A DNA stretch of 64,000 nt from Inonotus obliquus (Eukaryota > Basidiomycota > Agaricomycetes > Hymenochaetales > Hymenochaetaceae): the NCBI GenBank assembly GCA_032164295.1, contig JAJHTX010000001.1, forward strand, positions 2,604,001 to 2,668,000, in the 5' to 3' direction. Positions 1-14,212 of the stretch are shown here, in pieces; the first letter of the stretch is position 1, and the number at the start of each line of letters is the position of its first letter. Position numbers and translations under genes: made by a program. The notes under the pieces were generated by a model, which saw only the letters and a program-made list of their open reading frames with translations, searched no databases and was not told where the DNA came from.

Positions 1-380
1 ATCTATTCAGAACGTGACCGTGTCTTTATTTCTCACCCAACACTAAAATAACCAGTACTATACAGTATACTATATATATATGGTAGTGAACAGCTTAACG
101 ACAAGAAGTCACGAGTCACGCAGAATGTTTGTGCAGTAGGATGACCGGTCGAGGCCATACATCGGGTAATTTCATTAAAGTATACCCTACCCAAGAAAGG
201 TGCGAAAAAAACAAGAAGGAGTAGCACATCGTTCAACGAAGGTCGTCAAGACGTAGAAATAAGGTACTCTACTAAAATTATTGTCCAAGTCATATGAATC
301 AGCGAGTCCATAGGTCATCAACCAGAACGAAACAAAAAAACAGTTGGCGAACGCGCAGTGTTGCTCTGGGTAGAACAAGC
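1..380. other. intergenic, 3' flank
   Basis: No gene is supported here. The stretch lies downstream of the stop of the two-cupredoxin gene and is AT-rich, including a TATATATATA run near 72-81. The open frames in it are short and resemble no family I recognise. It may hold the 3' UTR of the neighbouring minus-strand gene. Confidence 0.5.
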
Positions 381-1926
381 TCATAGCAACAACAGGAAAA
401 CTGCCCCAACGAGACCAAGGCACGCACTAGCCGCACCCATAGTTCGAGAGGCACCACTGGCGTTGTCTGATGCGGTTGCACCATCCGATCCCGTTGAGCC
501 CGTGCTGTTCGCAGTGCCATTGAGTTGTCTGGCACTTGCCTGGAACGCGGTGAAGTTGTTCGGGCCATTGTCGACGGCGTTACTGTGGGATCTGTTAGAA
601 CTATCCGAATGATACGAAAAGCGAGGACTTACATGGCGAGCACCATTCCCTGACCGCAGTGACCGGTTTGACGGCACTAGAGTTTATTCCGGTCAGATAG
701 CACTAGGAGACAAATAAATAGTACTCACGTAAGCCCAAATTGGTTTAGTGTCGTTAACAGTGATGCTGTACGTCGGGAAGGTAGTCGCATCAGCGGCTAC
801 GGGCATGCTATCCAGCAGGAGTCAGGTGTATTCAGACAACCAAGCCGTGATACTTACAATCCAGAGTCAAAGCCTTCATTTTCTGTAGTTGCCGCAATTC
901 TCTGACACGGCGCAGCGAACGTACTATAATGCAAATTTAGTCAAACCTGCGAAGTAAAATTAACCAATGGCCTTGCTTACCTCTGAGTCACAGTGTGGTT
1001 CTTTGATTGGCTGTTCTTGACGTTAGAACATTCAGCGATCTGCAAACGGAAGACGAAACACGTACAATTGGAAGACTACAACATCGTTGACCTGAGCCGA
1101 TATTTCTGACGGGTTGAAAGTCAGCGTACTGTTCCCGCCAACGACAACTGTATGTGTAGCAGCAGGTGCAGCAGCAGCCGTTGACGCAGGAGGCGCCGGA
1201 TTGGGATCAGCGGTAGCATATGGATCGGCGGCGCCAGTAGCATATGGGTCAGCGGCAGTTGCGTACGGATCGGCGGCGGCGCTAGTAGATTCGGCGCTTT
1301 CACGAAGTTGGGCACCAATTTGCAGAGCGGCGTTCTTGAAATTCGTGAACGAGTTGGGAGCACCGTCAGCACCACAGTTAACAGCGAACACCATCCCCTG
1401 GCCACAGTGGCTCGCCGGAGTACCAGCTGCCTGCGCACAATAGATCCAGATAGGATTTGTGTCTTCTACGTTGATTGTGTAGGTAGGGAAGTTGTCGGTA
1501 ACACTCGCATCAACGGGTTGGCTAGAAGATCAGAGTTAGGCCCATCAGACCAAAGCGCATGAAATTGCAAGAGCCTACAATCCGGAATTGAAACCGCCAT
1601 CTTTCGGTCCACATGGGTTGTCAAACGAGGACTGAACTATGGAAAAATCAGATAGCCGAAGTGTTCTATTATTTCTGTTACCTTACCTGCGCTATGATTC
1701 TTTTGTTGGAAGGTGAAGACGACCTGGTCACCAGGCGTAGCAAACTTGATAGAGAAAAGAAAAAAAAAATCAGGACATCGTGATGAACGAGGTGATGGTG
1801 AAAGCTCACGATAGCCTCTGGAGTGAACTCTAATTTTCCATCTGCGCCGCCGACTGTGATGCTGTGTACCTCTGCGCGGGCGAGAGGGGCGAGAAGAAGA
1901 CCCAAAGATAAGAAGAGAGAGTACAT
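381..1926 (-). CDS. secreted GPI-anchored protein with two tandem cupredoxin-like domains
   Basis: Extracellular serine-rich, plastocyanin-like fungal protein, probably at the cell surface. The start at 1926 gives a signal peptide (MYSLFLSLGLLLAPLARA). Spliced domain 1 reads HSITVGGADGKLEFTPEAI, FATPGDQVVFTFQQKNHSAV, then QSSFDNPCGPKDGGFNSG and PTYTINVEDTNPIWIYCAQ, ending in HCGQGMVFAVN. A linker with three ADPYAT repeats follows. Domain 2 repeats the pattern: THTVVVGGNSTLTFNPSEI, KNHTVTQSTFAAPCQ, PTYSITVNDTKPIWAYC, GHCGQGMVLAINAVDNGP. The C-terminus is Ser/Gly/Ala-rich and ends in a hydrophobic segment (AASACLGLVGAVFLLLL), typical of a GPI signal. At least eight introns of about 50 bp are needed, for example 632-583 and one ending just before TGCCGTCAAACCGG. 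The His/Cys/Met pattern suggests possible copper binding, but enzymatic activity is not implied. Single-domain homologues are common in basidiomycetes; two domains are less usual. Confidence 0.85.
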
Positions 1927-2721
1927 TATGACTTGAAGTAGAGTGACTCCGAAGATTGAAAGATGGATTGAGATGCTACTCAGTAGAGGCTAATATATGT
2001 ACTGCCAGAGAACACTGCCTTGAAGGAGAATGAAATGAAGGAGGGACGAGTGCACCAGGCGTAGTGAAGGGGGGGGGGGGGATGAAGAGAATGAGAAAAG
2101 TGATGGACATTTGACATGGGTATATAAGGGCGGCGCCAGGTACTCGTCACCTGATATAGGATCAGCCATAAATAGTACAGTATAAGCCAATGGGAAGGAC
2201 ATCTGTCGGTCGCTTGTTCTCCTTGCAACACCCGACGTGGGAAATTACCAATTTGATCGTTTCCACCAACAAAACTAATTGTGTCCTAGGCAGGCAAAGA
2301 GGCGTACTCATTAATATCATTGATTGTGAAAGACCGCAGTCCCCGACCGCCGACTCGCCTCACTTGCAAATGCCACCCGCCAAATCATCTCCCACAGCCC
2401 GCTAGCGACAAGCCCTTGACCATCTTTTGACGTGTCCACAAATCAGCCACACATCTCTGATCAAATCATCCACGCTCGCGACTAACAGTCTCATCCCTAC
2501 CTCAGCGTATCAGCCTTTCTCTCAGTGGCGAGCCACCAATCAGCCAGAACCTCTCAATGACCCGAGATACTATGATCCCCATCTTTCGCCTTCGTAGAGC
2601 TCATCAGCCTTATAGTCCGAGTCTCAGATAAAGCACAGATGAACTCACTTGCTTCCTTCATCCCATCTGTCGTCCCGCTCAACACCCCCTCGGACGCTAG
2701 AAACCCCGCTTACCTTCTGAT
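1927..2721. other. divergent intergenic region (cupredoxin / MAP kinase)
   Basis: Shared upstream region of the minus-strand cupredoxin gene and the plus-strand MAP kinase. It contains a 13-base G run at 2069-2081 and a TATA-like TATATAAG near 2120-2128, about 195 bp from the cupredoxin start. The rest is C-rich leader-like sequence before the kinase ATG. No protein-coding signal was found. Confidence 0.5.
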
Positions 2722-4660
<1,939 letters not shown>

Positions 4661-5238
4661 TTTACCCGTCCGCTACTTTGTTCGATTTCCTATCTTGTAC
4701 CGTTGTTTCCCTGGCCCCAGAACACACTGGTGTGTTGCTAATAATATCACATGTAAGCCCGCATGTCATTCGTTGTAAATATTATAATATTTCACATTGC
4801 ACTTTTCACTCTATTTGGTATGGATAATATGTACGACGCAGAGACAAAATGGAACTGTTACATTTTTCTGAATGCGAGAGCAAGCTACAAAGTTTGTTTC
4901 TACCGAGACAAAGGGAATTCATAGGTACCACTGAATAAATATATATAGCAGATGGGATATACAAAGAATCAGCAATTAGCAAGATCGCATAGAGGATGGA
5001 TGGATAGAAGAGGAATTCACAAGATAGCAAGGAGGAGAATGAGAAGAACAAGAGACTATGAAAACACATCTGATAAGTTTCTGCATTCAAATTGCAATGA
5101 GTTACGTATTAGTCCAAGAACTGAGTTATGGTGCGAATCAAACAGATTTTATAAATGTTCAGATAATCATGCCTTTCAGATTACCGTTACCACTTCATGA
5201 ATTACCAAAAGCCCAAGGTGGAAGAACTCGCGACTCCA
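4661..5238. other. intergenic
   Basis: Region between two convergent genes, the MAP kinase ending at 4660 and the SAP-like gene ending at 5239. It is AT-rich with no convincing coding frame. The last part carries one unit of the 40-bp tandem repeat described separately. Confidence 0.5.
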
Positions 5239-5284
5239 TCACGTCCAAAAGCCCAGGGTGGAAGAACTCGCGACTCCATCACGT
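5205..5284. repeat. 40-bp tandem duplication, two copies
   Basis: Two adjacent 40-bp units, 5205-5244 and 5245-5284, both starting CCAAAAGCCCA and differing at one base (A at 5216, G at 5256). The repeat straddles the stop codon of the minus-strand SAP-like gene. The unit nearer the gene body is coding. The second unit begins in a frame shifted by one base, which creates TGA at 5241-5239. Confidence 0.95.
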
Positions 5285-7499
5285 CCAAAATCACCAAACC
5301 GCGTATCGGTATTTAATTCGGTACCAAACATCGTTTGGGGGATTTGTCGAACAGGGGAATCATCAGATACCATCCCAGTAGCCGTCGTGGTGGCCAAACC
5401 ATATCCAAGTGCAAGTGGCATCGGCGCAGGTACGATAGTCTGATTCTGATTCCGGTGTTGTAATTCTCGCCTCCCATAAGCTGGGGTAGTGTTCAAACCG
5501 GCTCCGAATGGAATAGTGAACATCCCATCGCTGTAAGGATCAAATGGAGATCCAAAGTCTTCATGAACAGGACTGAGTCCACTACTTTCGACTGGTACCC
5601 GGAACCGACCGGGTCCAGAAGGACGCGGTGGAGTCCTAGGACGAGCAACCGTACTCGAAATCCGACGTGGTTCCTGCTGAATATGGTGCTGAGGTTGATG
5701 ATCGCTACTAGTTGTCGGAGCCTGAGTTGGAGTTGGACCATTCGTCTCCGTGGTGGTGGTGGTGGCTGGAGGAGCAGCACCAGCAAGTCGCGCAGCAAGT
5801 TTAGTTACCGAAAGTTGCGAGAATTCCTCCCCGTCATCGAAAAAGTTGAACATGTCATCACGGGGTGTTGACGACGCGGCATGACAGAAATCAATCATAC
5901 TGAGATCCTCCGAACGCACTTCACTGTGTGCCGTGCTGACTTCGCCAACGTAATCGGGTGCTGCATTTGCCGCGGGAGGTGGCGGTGTGTTAACCGCAGT
6001 TTGAGTCTGTGATGATGGTCCGGAGTCCGAGCTTCCAGCCGAGCCCGCACCATCTCCACCTTCCTGAACAGCAGTTGGTTTCTCAGGTTCACGTTTCAGT
6101 TCAATAACCTTCTCTTGAAGAGGTCTTCGTTCCGCACCAGTTCGAACTCGCTTCCTTTCGTGTACGATCGGCCTCGGATTTTCTTCATGTCGTATAGGGT
6201 AGCTTTCAACCGCCTCTACTACCGCCTCAGACGGCCTTTTGCCCAGCGCGACTTCCGAAGGTGCACTTGGAGATTTGGCGCGCGGTATAGGATTTTCGCT
6301 ACCCTGCATAGTCATTATCGTAGTAGGTGTATGTACCGCAGGTGTCGTTTTACTTGAGCTCAAGTTCATATTACTGTCGGCAAAAGGTGTAGGGACACGT
6401 CTGAGAAACGGGCGCTCAGATTTATGTGGAATAAACATTATATACAGCTTACCGCATTGATTTGCCTTTCGCAAGGCTATTTGACGATGATGCCTTCAGC
6501 TGCTCAAGGCTATCTTTCATCGCCTTTAACTGATCCTCTAGGATCGATATCTTCGATACCTCGCTCCGCAGAGTCAGAATCTCTGTCTTGCAGACGTTTA
6601 ATTCTCCGCGAAGGCCCATAATCTCAGCCTCCCGCTGCTGCACAGATGCTCTAATATAAGCGACCTGAGATGGCAGGCTTCTGAGAGACTCGAGCTGATG
6701 CTTCACGTCGGCCTCTCTGAACGTCGATTCCAGTCTGCCCAAACGCGTGACAACGTCATTGTTGTCGGTTGCGGAAGAGCTCACTCGCGACTGATCCGGG
6801 TCGGTATTCTGCGTTTCTACATGACCGGATTGCGAGGTCTCGGGCTCTGCGAAAGGAAGTTACGTGTTGATTGATGTCCGGAATTGTGACCAAACGGGTT
6901 TCTTACCTTCGGCAATGGTTGCGTGAGGTGGCCTGTATGAACGACTTAATCTTCCTCGACTCGTTTTCGAGCTGCTTGAAGACCGTGAAGTGTTCCGTAG
7001 ATTGGATACCGCAGGGGCAGAGGGCCTGCCCACGCCCAGTTTGTATTGTGTGAGCTTAGATTTGCTGGCACGGGGAGACGCGACAGGAACGGTGTTGCTA
7101 GTAGATGAAGCCACTAAAGATGTTGAAGAGCTCGACCCAGATGTGCCTCTAGAGCGTAGTGACGAAACTCTGGTTGAGGAGCGAGTTGATACTCGGCGTG
7201 GCGCTGGTGGCTGTTGCTGCTGTCGGCTTGGGCCAACCAAAGGCGACATATTTGATCTAATGCGAACATCAACGCGATAAAGAAGCAACCGTAAGGGAAA
7301 GACATACCGGAATGAGTCGAGGAGAAGCTCTATGAGAGCTTCCGTCTTCATATTAGCACGGACACCATAGTCCTATAGCAGAGTCAGAGACAAAGGCGGT
7401 GGCGACGAAAAGAAAACAAACCTTGCATAGTTTCTGTATGTCGGCTCGTTTGAGAGACGTTAGATACTCTCGAGTGAATGGATGGCCTGCGGGATGCAT
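5239..7499 (-). CDS. SAP-like, coiled-coil, proline/serine-rich protein
   Basis: Function not recognised beyond domain level. The N-terminus MHPAGHPFTREYLTSLKRAD continues into QKLCK, DYGVRANMKTEALIELLLD, a helix-turn-helix pattern like a SAP nucleic-acid-binding motif (residues about 10-45). A basic, Ser/Arg-rich region follows (RRVSTRSSTRVSSLRSRGTS), then TQYKLGVGRPSAPAVSNLRN. After an intron comes an alpha-helical coiled coil (DVVTRLGRLESTFREADVKH to LKASSSNSLAKGKSMR). After another intron comes a long disordered tail with SERPFLRRVPTPFADSNMN near its start. Basic patches and the SAP motif suggest a nuclear or chromatin role, which is inference. The start at 7499 is the first ATG of the SAP exon. 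It is divergent from the LIM gene with 245 bp between starts. The stop lies inside the 40-bp repeat. Confidence 0.7.
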
Positions 7500-7744
7500 C
7501 ACGGCGAGATGTGCAATACGAGATGCAAAGCCAGGGATGTGTAGCGCTGTTGGTGGAATAGGAAGGAGAGGGAGAACGTGGCTTCCGTAAAGGGACGCGA
7601 CGTTCCGAATTCAACCCCCAAAATTCCAACACTGGACACGTGACCGTTCCTGTCGCGTGTAAGCGCCTGCCCCATGTAGACTTCACCTTCGCTGTGCCAA
7701 TGTTCAACAAACCAACTCAACTTCTCTGAAACGGAAACCGAGGC

Positions 7745-10381
7745 ATGGGGTTCTGTCGCAGGTGCGGGGACATTGTAACAGACGCTCGTTGCAAATGTGA
7801 GTATACCTTGTATACCCCAACTACTTTCAACTTAGTCTTCATGGCAGGTGGTGGACTTGCAGTCAAGGCGTCCGTTGACTTCTCGCAAACGGCGTCGCAT
7901 GCTGCTCAACCCGACCTCTGGTCTCGTACATACGTTCGATCGACACCACCTGCATCTTCACCGCTTAGGGAGCGTTCCACCACATTGCCCGCTTCAACCC
8001 CAAGGCCTTTCTCTGATGCCCCTAAGTTCACCCGTCCGAAGAGCATACATTTCTCTCGTTCAACCCTCGATAGCTCGGTTCTGTCTCACATAGAGTCAAC
8101 ATCGACTCACGAAACTCAAGGCAAGACAAAGACTGATTTACTCAAGAAGGACGATGTGTTCGACCCAGACCCCTCGTCTCCTGATGATATTCTACCTGAT
8201 CCAAATACTTCTACTCTAGCCAAAGCTTATGGATCTGTTCTTCAGCCAAAAGAATCCCTTTCAATCTTTACTTGCTTTGTATGCTCAAGTCCGTTTTCTC
8301 CGGATGCCACGATATACCCTGATCCCAACGAGCCGACGACCGCGACACGCTTCCTCTGCAAACCTTGCTTTGCGTCGCATGGCGGTGCCAAAGGCGACTG
8401 CGCATCTTGCAGGAAGCCAATTCTGATTCTTACAAGTGAGGGTGGATTCGTCGAGAATGCAGGTCGTATATGGCATAAACGCTGTTTCCGATGTGACGGC
8501 TGCTTCAGAGATATTAGCGACAGACCGATGGTTGACCTTCTCGGTCGACCATCTTGCGAGGACTGTTTTGATACCTGCTTGAAACGCCCTCGGTCAGAAA
8601 GCATGGGCTCACGGCGGGCTTTTACCACACCCGACAAAGAGGAGCACAGGAGTAACCTTGGTGGAATGAAGAGGGGAACTAGTCGTGAAGGCAGTCCCGC
8701 CATCGAGGAACTGCATCAGAGGCTTGGGATTAAGAGTCGTGAATCGAGCCCGCTTATTGAGCGTAAATCTAGGGAGTCAGTAGATCGGGTCCCTAGTCCG
8801 ATCACACCAGACTTGAGTCGACGCCTATCCGAATTATCTTTCGGACAGACTTCTAGTCCAAATGCGAAGGATGAAACTTTCGGAAACGCCCCTTCCCGGG
8901 TTTCGGGAGCAAGTCCTAGAGGTCGATACGCGAAGTTTCGTCCTTCCTCGACTTATGCTTCATCAAGATCATCGGCTGTTCTTCACAGCCCTTCCCCCCG
9001 AGCAGAGAGCAACGTTGTCGACGAAATTGAACGTCGTATTCATCGCAGATCATTCGCTGAGTCTGTATCCTCGACGTCCTCTCGCGATTTGTTAGGTGGT
9101 TCCCTCTGCACACCCGACCTCACGGATAGTTCAAGCTGCGCATCGACGTTTTCGCCTCCTTCCACTCCTTTCACCAGCCCTCCGGAGCAACACGAAACGA
9201 CTTCTGAAAAGACTCCTACGAAGTTGAGTGCTAGCGAAGCCGATGAGTCTCCTACGAGGATTGGCCTGAGCTCACCCTCAACTCCATGCGGGAAATGCTT
9301 GAAACCGCTATTTAGAACACGATCTGGGGGGAAATTTGTCACCGTTCCAGAAGAATCCTCAAAGCGACTTCCACCGAAAAGCTATCATGTCGAATGCTTC
9401 CGGTGCGCAGTTTGTGAAGAACCATTTGAAGAAACCAAGAACGGGCAAGCCATCTTTGTACGCAGTTCGACTGGCTGTTGTCATGTAAACGTAAGGGACA
9501 GTGTTCTCAATTTCATCAGGGCCCGTTTTGACTCTCTCTCTAGTGTGCAACTCCAGAGCGAATTGTAATCCGTCCTATCAAGGCCAGGCCACCTTCGGTT
9601 TCCCTTGCTCCTTCGCCAACGAAGCAGGACAGACCACCGACTACAGCGCCACCAACGGTAGGAAGTTTTCCAAGATTCGGAAGTGCGGTTACTTGTCCTG
9701 GCTGCCGTATTTCTGTATCGCCCATGGAACGAGGCGTGGTACCTGGGCCTCAAGGAAGCAGATGGCATGCCTCCTGCCTTGTTTGCGGAGGGAAGAACAC
9801 TCGACCTGGACTGCGACGTGGTGTGAATACGCCAGGGTGCGGTAAGCGTCTCGACAGCGCCGCGAAGACCGACGGGGACGGCGGGGTTTGGTGTCGCGAA
9901 TGCTTGGTAAGGCTTACTTCCATTCTCGAAGCTAAAATGAATTTGCCTTGGACGTCCTATTGATTCCGAGTGTTAGCTGCTTCTTGATTCCGGGATCAGA
10001 CAGGATTCTCCAACAAAACCTTTAGAAACCTCCTTTACTGGAAGTACTGGGCTATATCGCTTTCCTACTATAGCAGCTCGCAAAAACGATAGCATGGCAG
10101 CTCAGCTTACCGGAACAACAATCGCTCGACAGTTTACAGGCATGGGGGCATTGGCGAGTCAATTAACGGGCAGTGGATTGAACCCGACCCGTACTTTACC
10201 TAAGGATTTGAACCGATCGCCTAGTCCGACAAAGGGAATCATCAATGAAGGGCGACGACTTCCATTCCCGCGCCCAAAAAGCGTGAGCGGCATCCGTGGA
10301 AAGAGTGTCGATGAGGGACGGGGTATGTTTTTAGTGCGCCAGCTGACAGGAAGCGGCGGAGGTGGTAGACTAGGTCCATAA
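7745..10381 (+). CDS. LIM-domain protein (three C-terminal LIM-type zinc modules)
   Basis: The first exon encodes a small CxxC module (MGFCRRCGDIVTDARCKC) before an intron at about 7799-7850. A disordered region follows, then zinc-binding modules. The first (residues about 160-270) runs CFVCSSPFSPDATIYPD, FLCKPCFASHGG, CASCRKPI, WHKRCFRCDGCFRDI and CEDCFDTCL. After about 230 disordered Ser-rich residues there is CGKCLKPLFRTRSGG with YHVECFRCAVCEEPF, and, across an intron at about 9485-9540, a last module with CPGCRISV, WHASCLVCGG and VWCRECL. The final exon carries repeats QLTGTTIARQFTG, SQLTGSG and RQLTGSG before the stop at 10381. The layout resembles fungal paxillin-like or LIM scaffold proteins of polarity and septation, but there is no RhoGAP domain. 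Role inferred from family only. Confidence 0.8.
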
Positions 10382-11299
10382 TCTAATGGGTCCTTTTACC
10401 GGATATAGACGAAATAGTCCGCACGACGATCATTGAGCGCTGGATTTCCCCACTTCCCACTTTCATCTTCGAACGAAGGACCATTGGACTATGAAATGAT
10501 TGCTCCCGAATTATGTAACGAGTATAGCCTTTTGATTTGCGTGTACTTCATGACGACTTTAGTCTTAGTAGCCTTGGCCACTAGTTAGCTTTCTTGTCCA
10601 CTTTTCGTTTGCGTGCGTTTACCCCGAAAGTGTAAGTCAACATGGTTGGATAGACTGGGTGATCGGTTATAGGTGCCTTGTTACTACGAAGGGGTATTCA
10701 ATCATCGTGGGTTACAAGAGCCATTTGAGGCCGTGGTGATTGTCACCAAGGCAAACGTGCTCCGATTCGAGAAGCTCTCTGCACGGATATTAAGTACGAG
10801 ACAACACAGATCAAAAGGACTCTCTTCGATCCAACCACTGGCGCGGCGCCCCCCACAGCCTTGATCCATATCTACCGCTCACCACCCTCGCTTTACCATT
10901 TCTCTCTTTTTACTGCATCGTCTTTGCGTTTCGTTCAGTCGCCTACGCGTCCACTCGCTCGCGGTTCGTTAGAGCGGTATCCTCGGGCATTTGCAAAACG
11001 GATGAATATTCTCTACAATTATCGTTGCTGTTGAATTTTCTCCTCCCAGGTGTTGGACCCGTGGTCTCACTAGCACTGCTCGCTGACGCTGGTTGCTCGT
11101 TTATTCGGATTTCCTACTTTTCAGGCCTGAGAGGCGGTGCCTTCTCAGCTGCCTTCACCCTTTTCAATCCTTTGCAAGGTTTTCTTCATCGCCGGACGTC
11201 GTTCATATTGCCTAAACTTTAACACGAATCGCTTGAGGCATTTGCCCAGGCCCTTTCCTGTCTATACTGAGTCACCAATTTCCAATCCTCTCATTTTCC
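10382..11299. other. intergenic, pyrimidine-rich leader region
   Basis: About 0.9 kb without a convincing gene between the LIM gene and the downstream membrane-protein gene, both on plus. The second half (10870-11290) is strongly C/T-rich, as is usual just upstream of fungal start codons, and probably holds the promoter and 5' leader of the next gene. Short open frames here lack family similarity. Confidence 0.5.
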
Positions 11300-14212
11300 A
11301 TGACTTTCCTTCTCTTGCGCAAGTCGGTCCTTTCGCCCCTCTTTTTTCTGCTAGTTTTCTCCCCAGCGCAAACATTTGCCTATCCAGCCTCTGTTTCGCT
11401 AACGAGTGATGTTGCGGTACGTGCCGAAACGGTAATTTGACTCTGACGTGATGGGAACACTAATCGGATGATTGGCTCTTTTTCAAATAGTTCGCTGCGA
11501 TCTTGGCCGATATTCCCTTCTTGTCTGTGGGTTTAGTTGGCTTTGGTGTTTACACATTCTTCTTTGTTATGAGAAGATTAAACCGGTGGGTATCTGAAAG
11601 ACCTTTTTTATGAGAGAAATCACAATTAAACATTATGCACTCAGGGCCACAACTTACATCCACATCGCCATCCTCCTAGCGTTCGTGGCTGCTATCTTCG
11701 ACCTCAGCCAAATACTTCGCAGGGGATATACGAGCATGACGTACGGGTTAGATATTTCGTCCGTGGAGGTCCTTATAATCCTGCGCGAGATCAGTCTGGC
11801 TTTGTCATTCGGCATGCGATACTTGTTTTTCTGGCTGTTCGTCGCAGAGCCGCCTCGAGGAGAACTCCCCTTTGTTCCAATGCAGGATGATCGGCGACCG
11901 AACTTCATCTCGCTCAGTTCGGAATCGGTTGTGCACAGTGGAGATTGGGCCCGCCTGAAGTTGATGGGCATAATCCTTAAATGGACCCTTTTGATGATGA
12001 TCTTAGGGGTGACAGTTCTTCAAATTCTCTGGAGACTGGTAAACGCGTTCAATCACCTTGGGCCGCTTTATGTGACGGACGCGGGTATCCAAATTGGACT
12101 TTCGGCCGCATTTATGGTGAAGCTTGTCGTCAACTCAGTTCTCTCGCCCCTTTCTCCGCGCTGGCACACGCTACGGGATTATTCACCAGTAATGCTGGCG
12201 CTCTTAATTGGTATGGGAGTAGCCATTGGAAACCTTCTGTGCTGTGAGTACACCTCAAATTTGGGCCGGGGCAGCAATACTCATCCTATACAATGCAATA
12301 GTCAAGTTCACCGAAACAACACTCGGCCGTTTTCTCCAGGCTGTTGAGTTATACATACTGATCCTGTTTGTTCTCATCTCGGCATTCTACAAAATGCCTG
12401 TCCGTTCGAGCGTTGTTGCAGAACTCGTTCGTCGCCGACTTACTGCCGTAGGTTATGGAGACATCGAAAATGGACCGGGGGGAAATACCGATAATCGTCA
12501 ATCTCAGCTTTCCATGGTCCAGGCACCTTATTCTATGCCGCAGGGCATGGGAGCATCTCGGGACAATGACAGAGAAGCATCGTCGCGCCCAAGCTTCACG
12601 CAACGTATTTCATCCAGTTCTATTTTCAGCTCGCGATTAATGAGTCTACGGAGCGGATCGGGTCAGTTGCGTACAATTGCTAATGTTGGAGTTGCAACGA
12701 AAGGTGAGGGGGATCAGCGGCGCCTGTGGGACAAGAACAATCCCGAACCTAGTCCAAGTCCAGGTGGCCAGAGAAGTTTCCGTGGTTCGTTTGACAATAC
12801 TCCTGAACAAACACCTACTGCTGCAATGCGAGAAGCCCCGGGCTGGAAGGATCCCGTTCTCACCTCTGTTATGCCAAATTCACGTCCTGGACCGTCGAAT
12901 CCTACTTCAGCTGCTGTCGTGGAAAAGGAACGCGACATGTCGATGGTACCACAGATTGTCGTCCCAGATGACGCGTCGCAGTATACAGAGGACCGAAACT
13001 CCACTGCTGTGTTCTCTCAGCCTCTCTATCCCCGCAATCAGACCGAGTCTCCCGTCTATGGTCTTGATGGAATAATTCGAAACTTGCAGGCGAGCGGGAA
13101 TGTCGCACTATCAGACGAGAACGATGGGGCCTCGCGACGGTCATCAGGAATCGAGAGCCTTCTTCGCCAGCAGGCGGAGCTTGACAAGAGTATAGCCGGC
13201 TTGCGTCGATTCTCCATGACCTCCACTCGCGCGACGCCTTCTCGGTTGCAGGCAGACTCGCTACAAAGTGACATCTCTTTGTCGAACTTCCCAGACCCGC
13301 CAACACTTGCCAGATCTCTGAGGTCGGACGGGTCGTCTATGCTGTCGACGGGTTTGCGTGCAATTGACGAAGATTCTGCATCTGGTCCAGAAACGGAGCG
13401 CAATCGTTCAAAGTCAGCTATCAGTGACAACAGTCTGATCGTGGATGATGTTCAATTCCAATTGGTACCACCAAGAATGCCGGCTGTTTTGGCGGAACTG
13501 CCAGGGAGAACTCAGAATCCGTCTGTTCCGACAATCTCACGAGATAGTCTAGAGTCGGTTCTTGCAGACACCACTCCCGGTCGAGCGGCTCGTTTGGATT
13601 CACAAGGAACGCAATACGACATTTCTTCATTCATTGGCGGTAAGTGCATATTAAATTATGATGTTAATGTGACATGTCTAATTCTATGTTCAATCAGGCC
13701 TAACGACTCCAGCAGCTCTCAATTTGAAAGACTCTCTGCAGCTGACCGATATCTCTGAGCAAGACCGATCGTCAGACTCGGGTAGTAACGATACAGGGAC
13801 CATTGCCGATGCAACCCGCGTCCAAATCGTAGACAAGAGTCGACCATCTGAAGATAGTATCCCTGATAGCGGATTAGGAGAGTTCCTCTCGAACAGTCCT
13901 CCAGCGGAGCCCATACCACCTGTACCGATAGCGACGGCAATTGAGTCTCGAGACCCATCGCAAAGTCAATTACAAGGGGCTCGGGCTCAATTGGTAACTG
14001 GTGGTAAACCTCCTGGGCTTGGAAGGGTTCGCGGTTTACCTACTGGCCCACGTGGTCGACTCGAGATCAGCAACCCAATCCGACAAAACTCCGGGATTCT
14101 TAGCGAACGAACTGCTTTCCAGCGACCGCGTCCCGCACCGCTTGTTCTGCAGAATAAGAACGACACTCGACCGGCGGCCCCGGAGCCACCTCGTAACGGT
14201 GGATACTTCTAG
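11300..14212 (+). CDS. seven-helix membrane protein with long disordered C-terminal tail
   Basis: Conserved-looking fungal integral membrane protein of unknown function. The ATG at 11300 opens a signal-like segment (RKSVLSPLFFLLVFSPAQTF). After two introns come seven hydrophobic segments: FLSVGLVGFGVYTFFFVM, IHIAILLAFVAAIFDL, a segment around REISLALSFGMRYLFFWLF, ILKWTLLMMILGVTVLQILW, IQIGLSAAFMVKLVV, VMLALLIGMGVAIGNLLC, and AVELYILILFVLISAFY. The intron 12244-12301 (58 bp) joins GNLLC to FKFTETTLGRFLQ and restores the frame. A tail of about 550 residues follows, Ser/Pro/Arg-rich (for example QRISSSSIFSSRLMSLRSGS and LRRFSMTSTRATPSRL), interrupted by one intron near 13641-13698 and ending PEPPRNGGYF. 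The topology resembles a receptor, but no GPCR family motif is visible. Compare the gene at 37642-39907. Confidence 0.75.

Noticed and set aside
10673..10864. Small protein in the LIM/membrane-protein intergenic region.
   Set aside because: It starts on TTG and has no similarity or supporting context.
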